DNA from: Plasmopara viticola
Taxonomy: Eukaryota > Oomycota > Peronosporomycetes > Peronosporales > Peronosporaceae
Direction: 5' to 3'
NCBI GenBank assembly: GCA_001695595.3
Contig: MBPM02000021.1
Coordinates: 682,001-746,000 of the forward strand
Length of the DNA stretch: 64,000 bases
The position numbers were made by a program, and so were the translations under genes. Under the pieces are notes generated by a model. It saw only the letters and a program-made list of their open reading frames with translations, was not told the DNA's origin and ran no database searches. Position 1 is the stretch's first letter. Every line of letters begins with the position of its first letter. Positions 1 to 10,500 of the stretch are shown here, piece after piece.

Positions 1-3000
1 GGTCCACTCTTGGCGTCCGATGGTGCACCCTTCAACCGAGGTTTATCTCCACCACAAGCTTTGCATACTACCCCCGCTTCGTCAATGCGTTTAAAGTCCA
101 CCTGGACAGCACCACTGGGTCGAAAACGCGTCATCGATTGAGAATTTGGATCTGTTTGCAAATTCAATTCACTTTCTAATGAGCTTTTGTCACTCTTAGC
201 TTCATAATTAAGCTCTAAGTCAGGTCTCATCGTGCTAGTGAGCCCATGAGTACCACTATTCATCACAGCAGGTGTAATTTCCCATGTAAATAGGCCCGTC
301 ATATCTCGTACAATAAATTGCGCACAAAGCGAATCCAAACTGCCAATGACACTAAACACGAGTGAATCCATGAAAACAAAATTTAGCGCAGCGGGCAGCG
401 AATCCTTCTCTCCCTTCTCCCGTGCATCGTCCAGCTCATTTAATCCAGAGCAATCCGATACCATTTGATCCACACCGGCAGGAGATGGAAAACCATTAAT
501 ATGGTGGAGCAAGTGCATAAGCAACCCCTCGGCTGCAACAGCAGTTTCTTCAAAGCATTTCAGCCAGATATGACCTGGTTCCTTGTCTAAAGATGAGCGC
601 ATTTGCAGGCCCAAAAATAATAGCGGCATCGACATGCGTCGTTCCAAAGTACGCGCACGCTCTACCTCCCGTTGCCACTCTCCATCTGGAAGCGTCCCTA
701 CCAAAGCAGCTTCTATGGCACTGAATACGAGCTTTTTCACATCTGCATCTTGCAAAATATCGGTGCGATGCATAATCCAGAAACGCAAGCATTCAAAGAT
801 TGCACTTGTCTTTTGAACGATCAACCGAAGCGCTGGAATCTCCTGTTCTCGTTGAGCAGACACTGATGGGTTGACCGGGCTTTTCGTCGAGCTCAATGGA
901 GTAGACACAGGAGTACTAGGCGCCGCCGGTTTGAGCTTATTCTTAAGTTTACTAAAAGCATCCGTTGATTCGCTAGAATTACTGGCTGAGCTCTCGACTC
1001 GACTTACCCTCGAATTTTCACTCCCGCGGCGTGCAACATGAGTGCTCGAAAGGTGCGAGCTATTTGTAAGATTTGATCCAGTTAAGGCAGCCGATTTTGA
1101 ATTAGATCCGCTGCCATCAATTGATGTGTCGACTGCATTCGTACGTTCCATCGCTGCCTGCACTTCAATCGAGGCTTCTTCCACTTGCTGTTGCGCAAAA
1201 ACAGCGAGCGTCATGATAATTCGTGCTACGAGTGAAGGCTCAAACCTATTCACTTCTTCATGATAATCCGATAAATCCTGCAAAATCGTGAGTGCAGCCA
1301 TAGAAATAGAAAAATCTCTATCTTGGCACACATCCACAAGATAGACCACCCATTCGGACAAGTGAATTGGATCCACCACATGTGCTCCAGTTTTATTAAA
1401 ATTAAGATTCATCACGACGAGACAATACAACCCCCACAACGCTTTAGTTTTTATATCCACAATGTCGGTAAACGGAAGTTGCGCAATCCGTAATAGAATG
1501 CGGCCAACAATCACGTGAAATTCGTCTAGTGTCTCCGGAATTTCACCGATGATGTCTTGCATTAATGGAAGCTCGTCTACGCTGCAGACACCCATAATCT
1601 TTTGTTTCCAGCGCACAAATTCTTGGTTTGGAAACCGTTTTGGAAGCTCAATAATCGCAAACACAACGTCAAGTGCAGCGTTAAGTTCATTATTCCACTC
1701 AGATGATTTTACTTGAGATTTTTCCGCCCGGCTCCAAATATTTTTGACAATGATCTCATCCACTGCATACAAGTACGCAGGTACGAGAATGTTTAAACCC
1801 TCCAAATTCATGGAAAATAGCACTGAGGATTTTTGCAATACAGTGGAAACTACCACACCAGATGGTGAAGTAATTCCTTTGAATAACACGCGAGCAACAA
1901 CGGTAAGGTGACCGCGTGTGACTGTATTCATGCAGCGAACCGAACAGAGTCTACACAGCGCTACGATGGCAGTGCAACGTGAGCTTTGGAAGTCCGATGC
2001 CTCTAATTCACACGCAGGCAAAATCCATTCGCCAAACATCGCCAAAACGGTCGATGGACTGATCTGTTGCAACTCGGATGGACGATTCCGCTGCGCACCG
2101 ATGGCCGAGTCAATCCAAAGTTCAACGAGCTGCAACATCCCTTCCGTCAGACTCAGATGCATCGATGGCGTCAAAGCGGAGACCGTCGGAGGCGAAATTA
2201 AGTGTAACACGCGATCTAGCAACAGTGTAGCGTCTGTTACATCAACAACTGTCATCATAAGGAAGTTAGCGGACGACTGCAGGTATCCCTGCTTTAATTC
2301 GCGCAGTGTTTTGCCATTTGCTGCCCCTTTCTCTTCCTTTCCATCCTGTGGTAAGAGCTTGGCCCCATCCGGTGTGACTTTTAGGTAAGAATGTCCCTTG
2401 TCCATCACGTACATCAGCAAGCAGCTACATAAACGCAATTCGCGCTTCCAGCAATTGACCACTTCAATGCCCACGCTCTTGGCATCCGCAGGATTGACCA
2501 ACCACCGTCGCAACGCTATGGTCAGTTCCATCCAGACTTGCGCCCCAATGGACTTAGAAACCACTGCCGAGTGCATCCACACATGCAACACAATCGATAA
2601 CATTGCTGTAAGGACGGAGCGGTTCCCCGGTTCACGAAGCAGAGTGCAATTGTCGATCGTAGAAAGCACAAACTTTCGCAAATACGTCGAAGTATAGTCA
2701 TCGAGTCGTCGCTGAGAAATAAGTTCCAATAAGTCAATACAATGCAGCAAAATCTTATAGTCATCCAATTGCACAGATGGGTGAAAAAGCTGAGAAACAT
2801 GTGAAATCATTGCACGCGAGCATTCGTTCATTTGCGATTTCATGCCCGTCGGTACGTACTGTGCATTCGTGCAAATGCCAGAATAAAACTTAATGGCGTC
2901 CACAACAAGTTCCGTGTCGCGATAGGCAAAGCGTTGTCGAATCGTTTCCATCACCACTTCGGAAAACTCTCGTCTTGACCAAAGCACTTCCATGAAATCC

Positions 3001-4139
3001 TCTTTGGACCGCAATTTATACACCCACCGTGCTACTACGCGCTGAAAGCTTCCTGGACAGTGATGAAAGAATCCCAAATTGTCTCTTTCTTCTTTCAATT
3101 TCACCTTCAAACACACTTTAGGGTATAATAAGGGCATATAAAACTTCATGATCAACTCTGCCCAAAAGATAAATCGATCACTGGCTCCATTTGTTTTGCT
3201 TGTGGTTGGGAGTTTTGTTTGTAAATCTTCTCGTTCCAAGCTTAAATCCATCAGAAACTTGAGCATATCCACCGGTTCTTCAGCTTGTGTCGGCATAGGA
3301 CGCATCCATCCTTCCACATGTACCCCCTCATTTAAAAACTTATCTGGCAAAATGATACTACCTCCTCCATAAGGTGAAAAGTCTACACTTTCTCGTAGGA
3401 GCTCCAGATGCATATTTTTTCTCGTATGTGCCAATAAAGCGGCACCTCGTTCGTCTTCTGTATCATCTATATCGATCTCAATACCGTCATTCATTAGGCG
3501 AATACTACCGGCCCTAGAGGCTTGGAAACTCGAGGTACTAGTCGATGGCATAGCTGCTAGTTGTTGAATGTTCCGTGTTGCGTCAGTATACAAAGCAAGA
3601 CACCGGAAGGCGTACTTTTTAATCATTGCGTGGTTGTCTCGCTTTAGCAGCTTTGCAAAGAGGATAGTGAGTCCATTATTGTTCCAACCTTCCCGTAATC
3701 GAGCAGAATTGTTGCGTAGGACGACTTCTAATCCTTCAAATACCTCGCTCCAGTCTTCGGCTTCCAATGGCTTGCGGCGCTGCTTCCGAAATGCCGTTTC
3801 ATGGGGCGCATAGAGCGACTCGAGCTCGGAGACACAATCGTTGACAACGTTGAAGACGATGATTGAATTGTTTCCTTCAGCCCAAAAATCAGCTACTGCA
3901 GCGGCGTGTTCCGGTCCACTCCCAGTATTTGATGAGTCTTTAGTCCCTGATAGTAAGGATTGGACGGCTACTGCAATGTTGCCGCCGGACGCGCCGTCTG
4001 AGCCTGGCGGGTGCTTGAGGAAATCTAGTAACGTACGCAGACGCTTGCGCGGCGGCCGATCGGGTGCATAGAATTTGGCTAAGCGCTTAAGCTCGACTGA
4101 CGGCGCCTTAGCGTCTACCACGCGCTTGGACGATTCCAT
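1..4139 (-). CDS. RalGAP alpha-like GTPase-activating protein subunit, C-terminus cut by window edge
   Basis: One uninterrupted reading frame runs from an ATG at 4139 to the left edge (about 1,379 codons, no stop). Near residue 1206 it has 'LLMHLLHHINGFPSPAG', followed by a hydrophobic strand and 'FIVRDMTGLFTWE' near residue 1280. In animal RALGAPA1/2 the same order occurs: a helix with 'HFP.P.GPA', then 'RDxSGKYxWD'. The N-terminal 'REGWNNNGLTILFAKLLKR' fits the helical repeat start of that family. A Ser-rich linker lies near residues 1060-1095. RalGAP complexes switch off Ral-type small GTPases in membrane traffic and TOR signalling. The catalytic Rap-GAP domain, with its Asn thumb, would lie beyond base 1, so activity cannot be judged. 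The start was chosen as the first ATG of the open frame (context TCATGG). A tuberin-type relative is the alternative. Confidence 0.78.
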   Translation of the reverse strand, partial: MESSKRVVDAKAPSVELKRLAKFYAPDRPPRKRLRTLLDFLKHPPGSDGASGGNIAVAVQSLLSGTKDSSNTGSGPEHAAAVADFWAEGNNSIIVFNVVNDCVSELESLYAPHETAFRKQRRKPLEAEDWSEVFEGLEVVLRNNSARLREGWNNNGLTILFAKLLKRDNHAMIKKYAFRCLALYTDATRNIQQLAAMPSTSTSSFQASRAGSIRLMNDGIEIDIDDTEDERGAALLAHTRKNMHLELLRESVDFSPYGGGSIILPDKFLNEGVHVEGWMRPMPTQAEEPVDMLKFLMDLSLEREDLQTKLPTTSKTNGASDRFIFWAELIMKFYMPLLYPKVCLKVKLKEERDNLGFFHHCPGSFQRVVARWVYKLRSKEDFMEVLWSRREFSEVVMETIRQRFAYRDTELVVDAIKFYSGICTNAQYVPTGMKSQMNECSRAMISHVSQLFHPSVQLDDYKILLHCIDLLELISQRRLDDYTSTYLRKFVLSTIDNCTLLREPGNRSVLTAMLSIVLHVWMHSAVVSKSIGAQVWMELTIALRRWLVNPADAKSVGIEVVNCWKRELRLCSCLLMYVMDKGHSYLKVTPDGAKLLPQDGKEEKGAANGKTLRELKQGYLQSSANFLMMTVVDVTDATLLLDRVLHLISPPTVSALTPSMHLSLTEGMLQLVELWIDSAIGAQRNRPSELQQISPSTVLAMFGEWILPACELEASDFQSSRCTAIVALCRLCSVRCMNTVTRGHLTVVARVLFKGITSPSGVVVSTVLQKSSVLFSMNLEGLNILVPAYLYAVDEIIVKNIWSRAEKSQVKSSEWNNELNAALDVVFAIIELPKRFPNQEFVRWKQKIMGVCSVDELPLMQDIIGEIPETLDEFHVIVGRILLRIAQLPFTDIVDIKTKALWGLYCLVVMNLNFNKTGAHVVDPIHLSEWVVYLVDVCQDRDFSISMAALTILQDLSDYHEEVNRFEPSLVARIIMTLAVFAQQQVEEASIEVQAAMERTNAVDTSIDGSGSNSKSAALTGSNLTNSSHLSSTHVARRGSENSRVSRVESSASNSSESTDAFSKLKNKLKPAAPSTPVSTPLSSTKSPVNPSVSAQREQEIPALRLIVQKTSAIFECLRFWIMHRTDILQDADVKKLVFSAIEAALVGTLPDGEWQREVERARTLERRMSMPLLFLGLQMRSSLDKEPGHIWLKCFEETAVAAEGLLMHLLHHINGFPSPAGVDQMVSDCSGLNELDDAREKGEKDSLPAALNFVFMDSLVFSVIGSLDSLCAQFIVRDMTGLFTWEITPAVMNSGTHGLTSTMRPDLELNYEAKSDKSSLESELNLQTDPNSQSMTRFRPSGAVQVDFKRIDEAGVVCKACGGDKPRLKGAPSDAKSG

Positions 4140-4749
4140 GACGAGAATGCGGACTTGAGGTGGGAGGAGGAAATGATCAAGTTGCGCGAAGAACGCGATG
4201 GGCAACGTTGGTGAAGGGGTAGGACCAACGCATAGTATATAATATGACAGGAATCATGCCGGTAGATTACCGGTTTGCATATTTTGGAATACCGACCACA
4301 CATAGAAGTATGAACATTGTATTGAATATTATGAGTCTTTAGAGAGCCGAGGAAAGTGAAAGTCGCTCACTTGGGAATTAAATTGCTTTTGTGCAAACAA
4401 CTGTGCGCCCCAAAACACTTCGTAGTCAAATTTACGCCCAGGCGAGCCAACTATTTACCGTGACCCTTGCAAATAGAAACACCTGCATCTATCGGACGTG
4501 CACCTGCTGGCCTTTTGGTCTTTTTCATTTGCGGCTCTCTCTGCTGACAAGCCGGTAAAATGCGTCGCAGTTCTTGACCTCTACGAGCGTTGTTAATGCT
4601 CTAGGACTCACCAAGTACAGGCCCTGGGAGCCCCCGTGGTAGCGTGGGGTCCAAGCCAGCAAAACTGAAGGTCTTGACTTTGAAAGGAACGAAAACTAGA
4701 ACCTTCTCAACTTGATCAAGTAGGTAGAGATGGCTTTCGAAATGGCTAT
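4140..4749. other. Intergenic spacer upstream of the RalGAP-like gene
   Basis: No reading frame of note. It should contain the minus-strand promoter of the RalGAP-like gene, but I see no clear initiator. The minus-strand sequence just before the ATG, CCGCATTCTCGTC, is only loosely pyrimidine-rich. Confidence 0.4.
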
Positions 4750-5463
4750 GATCACTTTAATTCAGGTGCGTCCGGTGCCCCCACTCCATTACTTAATAGA
4801 CCGGGCTGAAAACTGGTCATACTTGCCAGAGGTTTTACGAAATTCGTAATATATAAATGCACAGCTGAAAGCACCATAATCACCGGTAATCCTATAGCTC
4901 TGCCAGCGCTAATCTGCAAGCAAGGAAGGCAAAAGAGGTTTATGCACACATTTATGAGATCATAAGCATGCTTACTGGATTACCGCGCTCGAACAAATCA
5001 AGGTGACTGGCTAGGCCCGCTTCGATCTCATCTTTTAGAGAGCAAGCTGCAACGATGGAACAGGCTAGTCAAATCACTCTCCAAGAGGGTTGAACCCCCT
5101 GGCACGATAATTTATCCGTTCCGTTATCCGTTGTACCGAGGTTGGTCAGTCCTCGCCATGTGGCCGTGTTTTGCCAGGTGCATATTTGAGCGCTTGCAAT
5201 GCCCAGAGTAAGTGTACTCTGTAAAAGTGGTATTCGTAAATCCACTGATTTGGGTAAGTCTAAAGCCGCCGAGCAAAGGAACGACGGCTTCTTTGGCTGC
5301 GATATAATAGGGCACATGATTCGCGTCCGATCCAAAGGAGGTCGGCGATGTAAAGTAACTCGACCAATAAATTTGTGGATTTGCTGGTAAAGTCTGCGCT
5401 GTCTTGGCAAAGAATATGCTGGTCACCACCATTAAGAGTGCGATCCTTCACTAGAAAGGCCAA
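4750..5463 (-). pseudogene. Decayed spliced gene of unknown function, with a conserved-looking intron
   Basis: The minus strand carries overlapping protein-like stretches in different frames, for example 'YWSSYFTSPTSFGSDANH' around 5380-5320, 'SIVAACSLKDEIEAGLASHL' around 5060-5000 and 'ISAGRAIGLPVIMVLSAVH' around 4910-4855. Between the last two sits a good-looking intron: donor CCA|GTAAGC near 4980 and acceptor TTGCTTGCAG near 4919, about 60 bp. Joining them keeps one frame and ends at a stop near 4750. An in-frame TGA lies a few codons before 'SIVAACS', and further frame changes are needed upstream. This suggests a dead gene rather than a live one. I do not recognise the family. Confidence 0.35.
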
Positions 5464-7834
5464 TGTCTGACTTCATATAAAATTGGTCCTTGAAAGCTTG
5501 GCATCTCTTAAAGAATGGGCAAGCGACAACAGAGTGCAACTTGTTTACTCAAGTGTTCGGGGGCATAAAAGCCCACCACGAGTCTTGGTGTCTTCTGAGC
5601 GTCGCAGAACTCGCACACCAATGAAACGCTTTGGATTGCGGTCATCCAAAGCAAACTGTTTGGTGCTTCAAGAGAGAGCAGCGAGCCAGTTTGGATAATC
5701 TAGAGTACCAAGATGTTTTAAAAACTGAAATAGACCTAGCTGTGGAATTTGTGGATTTGAGTAGCGCAATGTATTTTATTGTTCTGGACAATAATAATTC
5801 GATCCTGGGCATGTCACGGCTCAAAATGCACGAGTTCTGGAACAATAGATGCCAGCCGACCGGTCTAGCACAATCGAGCTTACTGCGTCGTGATTCCACC
5901 TATGGATGTGGGCTAGTGTAGGCTAGCAACAATGTGAGAGTAAATGTCCCACCGAAAATATACTTGGCAACGGCTCTGAAACTTTCCTTGGCGGTTGTCG
6001 AGCTTTACTACCAGTACTGGCTGTCGAGGACTTTATGCATTGCGTTTTTAATATAAATAGCGTAGCTTTACAGGTGAATGCATAGAGCCACCTACTGCTG
6101 GTAACAATTTCCGCGAGCATGAAGCATAGCGCCACGACATGATAGTGAGAATGCGACACGAAATCAATTCCTGATTACTATTACCGACTTCACGGCGGAC
6201 AAAAATGCCTAATCACAGACACGATCAATAATATGTAACGGCAGATGCGGTCCAACTGATGTTGTTGGTACTACGCTATCCCTTTTAATACGAATGGACC
6301 TGGTAATCAAATTTTTATGGGAAATCATCAATTATCTTAATCATATTAAATTTACTCAATGTTTGGCTTTCTTAATACCAACGGCAAGTGACCGCAAATT
6401 GGAGGCGTATGTGCCCCTATAAATTTATACTTCTTCAAATATTCGTCGTCTGGAGCAACAATAACGATGAAATCTGTCAAATTTGCCCTATAGTAGAGTT
6501 TATCGTCTGCCAATTGTAGCGATGCAGCTGTGCCCGATGTCGAAGCGTTAATTACTCTACTTTGGCCGATTTGTCTGCGATAGATTTTTGATTTAATGAC
6601 TTCATACTAGTATCTGTTCTATATGTCTGACAACGCGGACCAATACTTTCAACCCTGCCAATTCATAAGCTGGCCTGCGCAAAAGTGAGTTGACAAGCGT
6701 ATTAAATTCGTCAGGCTAAGCGTATTAAATTTCTCAGGCTGTTAATCTACGAAAAAATTAGATTTTGCGAAATACGACAACCATAGTTGCTTTCTTCGGG
6801 ACAAGTGGGGCGTATTTATTGCTGATTCGATAATGCATGGTCTAAATCGATCACAAAGAACTTGAAATTAAGGTAAAAGTTTGCTTGTGCGCACCTAATA
6901 GCAAGCAACCTCTTGCCACGGAAGTAAAACTTTTACTTAGTGGCCCTAAGCCGTTCGTATCGAAGCAAAATGACTTGCTAATGACCACCCGCACGAAGCG
7001 GAAGTAACGCACAGACAATAAAATAGTCATAAATTACAAACAAAAGTTTACCGCCAACCCCAAGATTATACGATCTGAATTTAACGCATGCGGCTTGAAT
7101 CTCAGACAGTTTATGAAGTCTGTACAAGCTCATGCTTTTTGCAAGTTTATTCTCGTCATAGAGGAGGTGCTTCAGCTCGACATCTTTATGCCGCCCAAAG
7201 CATAGCTATATGCCTCGCTCATATCCGCCCTCATTGCGTGTAAAGTCTTGCGCAGCTAAAGGCATATCTCATGCTTCACTGAACGGATTCGATCAGTCCG
7301 ACAAGGCCAGAATAGGAGCCTGTCAAATGATTTCTTGAATGTATACTTATGCTAGCTTTCCCAGCGTCGCTCAAAGTGCAATCTTGACGATCAAATAAAA
7401 GCTTTTCTAGACCCGCATAGCCAGAGCTATCAAGCAGGTAGCTAAGTCAAATCACTTCTTCAATTAAATGACAAGGCCAAGCAGAGATAATTTTTGGGTT
7501 TGCACAACCTCCACGACTACTTACAAAGTAGTCAAGGTTTGTTCTTTTTGGGTAATTTTCTCTGCCGCTGAGCTACGTTTTAGCAGAAAATCATTGGTCC
7601 TTGCGGCCTTATGACTTCATTTTAATGGGACAATCATAGCGATTATGTCGTGAAAGTATAGCTGGTCAAAAGTCACTCATGGCCGAAATAATTGCGTAGT
7701 CAAATAAAAAAAGTCGCACGGGCGTTTGAGAGCCCGTGTGACCACTAACCACTCCCATAGCAGACTGCTCGGCTAACTTGCCGCCTCAAAAACTAAAACC
7801 GCTTACATTATTCGTAATCAATAGTGGCTATTAC
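5464..7834. other. Gene-free AT-rich stretch
   Basis: Only short random frames (under 100 codons, many not starting with ATG) on both strands. A 7-bp perfect hairpin (cacgggc / gcccgtg, 8-nt loop) lies near 7717-7738, just beside the dispersed repeat that follows. It could be the terminal structure of an old element, but nothing else supports this. Confidence 0.4.
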
Positions 7835-7911
7835 CAAATTCAGTGCACTACAATACGTACACCCGGACATGTTGCTAAGCGACACGTGCTCCTTTGAAAT
7901 GGGCGCTTGTA
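7835..7911 (+). repeat. Dispersed repeat, copy A
   Basis: About 75 bp resembling 47970-48036 on the same strand. Both contain 'aaat.tagtgca' followed by 'tacac(c/t)cggacatg(t/c)tg', then 'aag(c/g)(a/g)acacgt'. Identity is roughly three quarters by eye. It is likely part of a retroelement or other old repeat. The family is not known. Confidence 0.5.
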
Positions 7912-8604
7912 AGTTATACTATAACGTTTTTGCTTTTTTTTGCGTTGAAACATTTGCAAGCTTGCACTGGATCTGTGGCTTTCGTTGCCTGGTTCCTAAC
8001 GCCTTTCTTGCGACAAATCTCGTGCCTAAGTTCTCGTCTCGGCAAAGGGGGTTGATGGTTAGTCCTTGAAAACCACATCTGGTAAAAATATATAGCTAAT
8101 ACTTGATTTTTTTGCTACGATCGAAGCTAAAGCTGCGTACGATGCCCGTAAGACTGATCCAGAACATATTAGTCAACAACGGAGGAATTATCTGTCTCTT
8201 TAAGAGGAGTTCTATTCTTTATCTAGTCACGAGGAAATATTTTTACGGCATCCACACATATTGTGGGTCCTATAATATACAAGCGAATGGACCTTTGAGC
8301 GTGCCTCTTGTGGCTATAAAGCTGACCCCTTGCAGATCCCACCAGAACTGTCGGACCCTTGAATCTCGTTTAGCCTCAACTTTGTCTTCGGATTGTCGGA
8401 ATTTAATAGCAGCGCGTATTTATTTGAACAGGATGGTGCAATTGATTCTTATTTTAATCTACGCAACAAATGGCAAGGCCGCTTATGGACCCTATAATGT
8501 AAATATTATCGTCTTCTGCACAAGAAGATCACATAGCGACACGTGCTTTACCGCTGTTTCTGGATCAATTCAATGCGACTATTGACACCACAGCTACTGA
8601 TGTT
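7912..8604. other. Stretch without a supported gene
   Basis: A plus-strand open frame of about 150 codons covers 8103-8585, but it begins with a TTG (first ATG at 8142) and shows no recognisable domain. It lies next to repeats. I read it as chance or TE-derived. Confidence 0.35.
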
Positions 8605-8896
8605 CAAAGCAGCCTATCCACCGACAAATGGCTACGTGGAATTTGTGATGTGTTTGCCAGAAAGCACACTGCGCAGTGTTTACACTGAGGATCCAGATTG
8701 ACTTCATGCTAGGTCAGCTAAATCAGCAAGCCATGGGATGCGATTATGCCCAAAGCAACCTAACCACCGACAAATGGCTACGTGGAATTTGTGATGTGTT
8801 TGCCAGAAAGCACACTGCGCAGTGTTTACACTGAGAATCCAGATTGACTTCATGTTAGGTCAGCTAAATCAGCAGGCCATGGGATGCGATTATGCC
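8605..8896 (+). repeat. Tandem duplication, two copies of 146 bp
   Basis: Copy 1 is 8605-8750 and copy 2 is 8751-8896, head to tail. They differ at only a handful of positions: caaagcagcctatcc versus caaagcaacctaacc, gaggatcc versus gagaatcc, tgctagg versus tgttagg, and caagcc versus caggcc. Most differences are transitions. Such near identity in an otherwise heavily decayed region means the duplication is recent. Confidence 0.93.
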
Positions 8897-9308
8897 CAAC
8901 ACAGCTGGAATAAAAGGGATGAAGAGGAGAAGATGAATAGAAACTAGAAATCTGTCCCTAGTAAAAAAAAGGTATTATTGCAACACAAAGACGTCGAAGG
9001 CTTTCAGCCAGGACTTAATAATCTCCAAATTTTTAAATCGCGCATAAGACTGTTAACGAAGGCGCGGTGACTTCGAGCAAATAGCAGCATCGTTTTATCT
9101 TATCTATGTGCTTCACATTCGGTTGGACTCGTACACAATTTTAAAAGTCGTTTTTTCTGGGAATCTCGAGTGATAAAATTTGATGGTTTTTAATTTAATC
9201 ACCGTCATTATTCTTGCACTCAGGAACTTTTGTCTAAGCAAGCGTGGTTAGACATGCTACAACCTATCGTTACGATAGTTCGACTCACTCACTCAGCCGT
9301 ATAGCTTG
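8897..9308. other. Spacer between the tandem repeat and the Copia relic
   Basis: No coding frame. A run of A (aaaaaaa) near 8962. In the Copia relic's orientation this is the region after the integrase, so it may contain eroded reverse-transcriptase sequence, but I cannot recognise any. Confidence 0.3.
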
Positions 9309-10500
9309 TCATATGTGCGTGTACAACGACAGGTTGTACCTTGATGCCGTGATCTTTGGGAACACCAAAATCGAGTTGATGGCAAATTTCTTGGCCACAT
9401 CATGATGCGCAAATTTTATGTTGGCGTCAAATTGACGTTCCACTTTGGCTACAAACTTTGCAGACAGCGCTCGCTGACTGACTTGGCACGACAACAGAAT
9501 CATGTTATGCATTCGCTTGCTTCATCCGTGACTAGAAGTAAGTATTTACAATAGGACCGCGCATGCCAGTGTGTAAAAACTCAAACGGCTCCTGACAACG
9601 CTTCTGTAGTTTACTAAGAGACAACATCAAGACTATCGCCCCCTGTTGACGTCCACGGCGTTTCGACAGATTTGTCGACGTCAAAGACATCTTTGCACCG
9701 CAATCATGCCGCTTGTCACAATCTAGCAAGCAATGTCGTTTGAAGCGTTACCGCTTGTGCATGTTGATTGACACTGTTGACAATTACCTGAGATTCACAT
9801 TCTTGGATCTCAAATCCAGTTAAGACAATCAAATAATTTAGCCGCGAACCCATCCTCTGTGACGTTTTGCAAGCAAATCCATAGCAACATTATCAAAAAT
9901 GTCCTTGAACAGCCATTTGCTGTTGATCTGAGGCTAATGTAGAGACTGAATGATTTCGATCTCGTGCTGGTGACTGCTCGTTAAGGTTACTTTCATAAAG
10001 GTTGTTTTGACACCTCTGATCAAAGCCTTGTTCCCGTCGGCCACAAAAATCTTTTTTTCATGCTCTTCTATCAAATTGATAGAGCTGAACTTGTCATTAC
10101 AAATGTGGTGGGTGGGGCCACAATTTATCGCCCACACCGCCAAAGGATTCGGATTCACAAAATCTAGCCGTTGAATAGGGCTGCAAGAAATACGCGATCG
10201 TAACTGCCGTCGCGGTTGTTGTCGCCGTCGTCGTCATTGCACCGTTTCAGATGCTGGCTCCGCGTGCACGACCAGTACCAACGCTGATTGTCATCTCTGC
10301 TTAGTCCAGCACTTGTCCAATATTGGCAACATTTCTCGCAGTACGCACACTCACGAGGGTGCTAGTTGGTTTGACCACCTTGACCGCACTATCTGTCATC
10401 ACTTGTTCAAACCTTTCGCCCTGGCGCTTGATGTGCTCATTTGTGAGCACTTTCACGGCGTTTTGTGACCGTATTCAAGCGCTGTTAAGCACAAAGTCTT
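9309..10500 (-). mobile_element. Decayed Ty1/Copia retrotransposon (gag, protease and integrase remnants)
   Basis: Read on the minus strand, the modules come in Copia order. Near 10490-10440 a gag end, 'NEHIKRQGERFEQVM'. Near 10290-10240 a broken zinc knuckle, 'SCTRSQHLKRC', with an expected Cys replaced by Tyr. At 10158-9934 the protease, with 'WAINCGPTHHICNDK' and 'VADGNKALIRGVKTT'. At 9729-9532 the integrase zinc-binding and core start, 'EPFEFLHTGMRGPI'. At 9512-9309 more integrase, 'AAKFVxxVERQFDxxIK'-like. The usual protease triad D-S/T-G is N-C-G here, so the protease is dead, and frames are broken between modules. Reverse transcriptase and RNase H are not recognisable. Long terminal repeats were not found. 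Confidence 0.8.

Noticed and set aside
1918..2388. Open frame of 156 codons on the plus strand
   Set aside because: It is antisense to the long RalGAP-like frame and has no domain; it is a shadow of that gene.
5923..6159. Minus-strand small protein with a hydrophobic start, considered as a secreted effector
   Set aside because: No RXLR/EER or other effector motif, no start context, and no other sign of a gene.
7717..7738. Hairpin as a transcription terminator
   Set aside because: Eukaryotic context, no adjacent gene and no T-run of significance; a 7-bp stem is expected by chance in a window of this size.
8103..8585. Possible 160-codon gene on the plus strand
   Set aside because: No ATG at its start, no domain, next to repeats, and composition like noncoding DNA.
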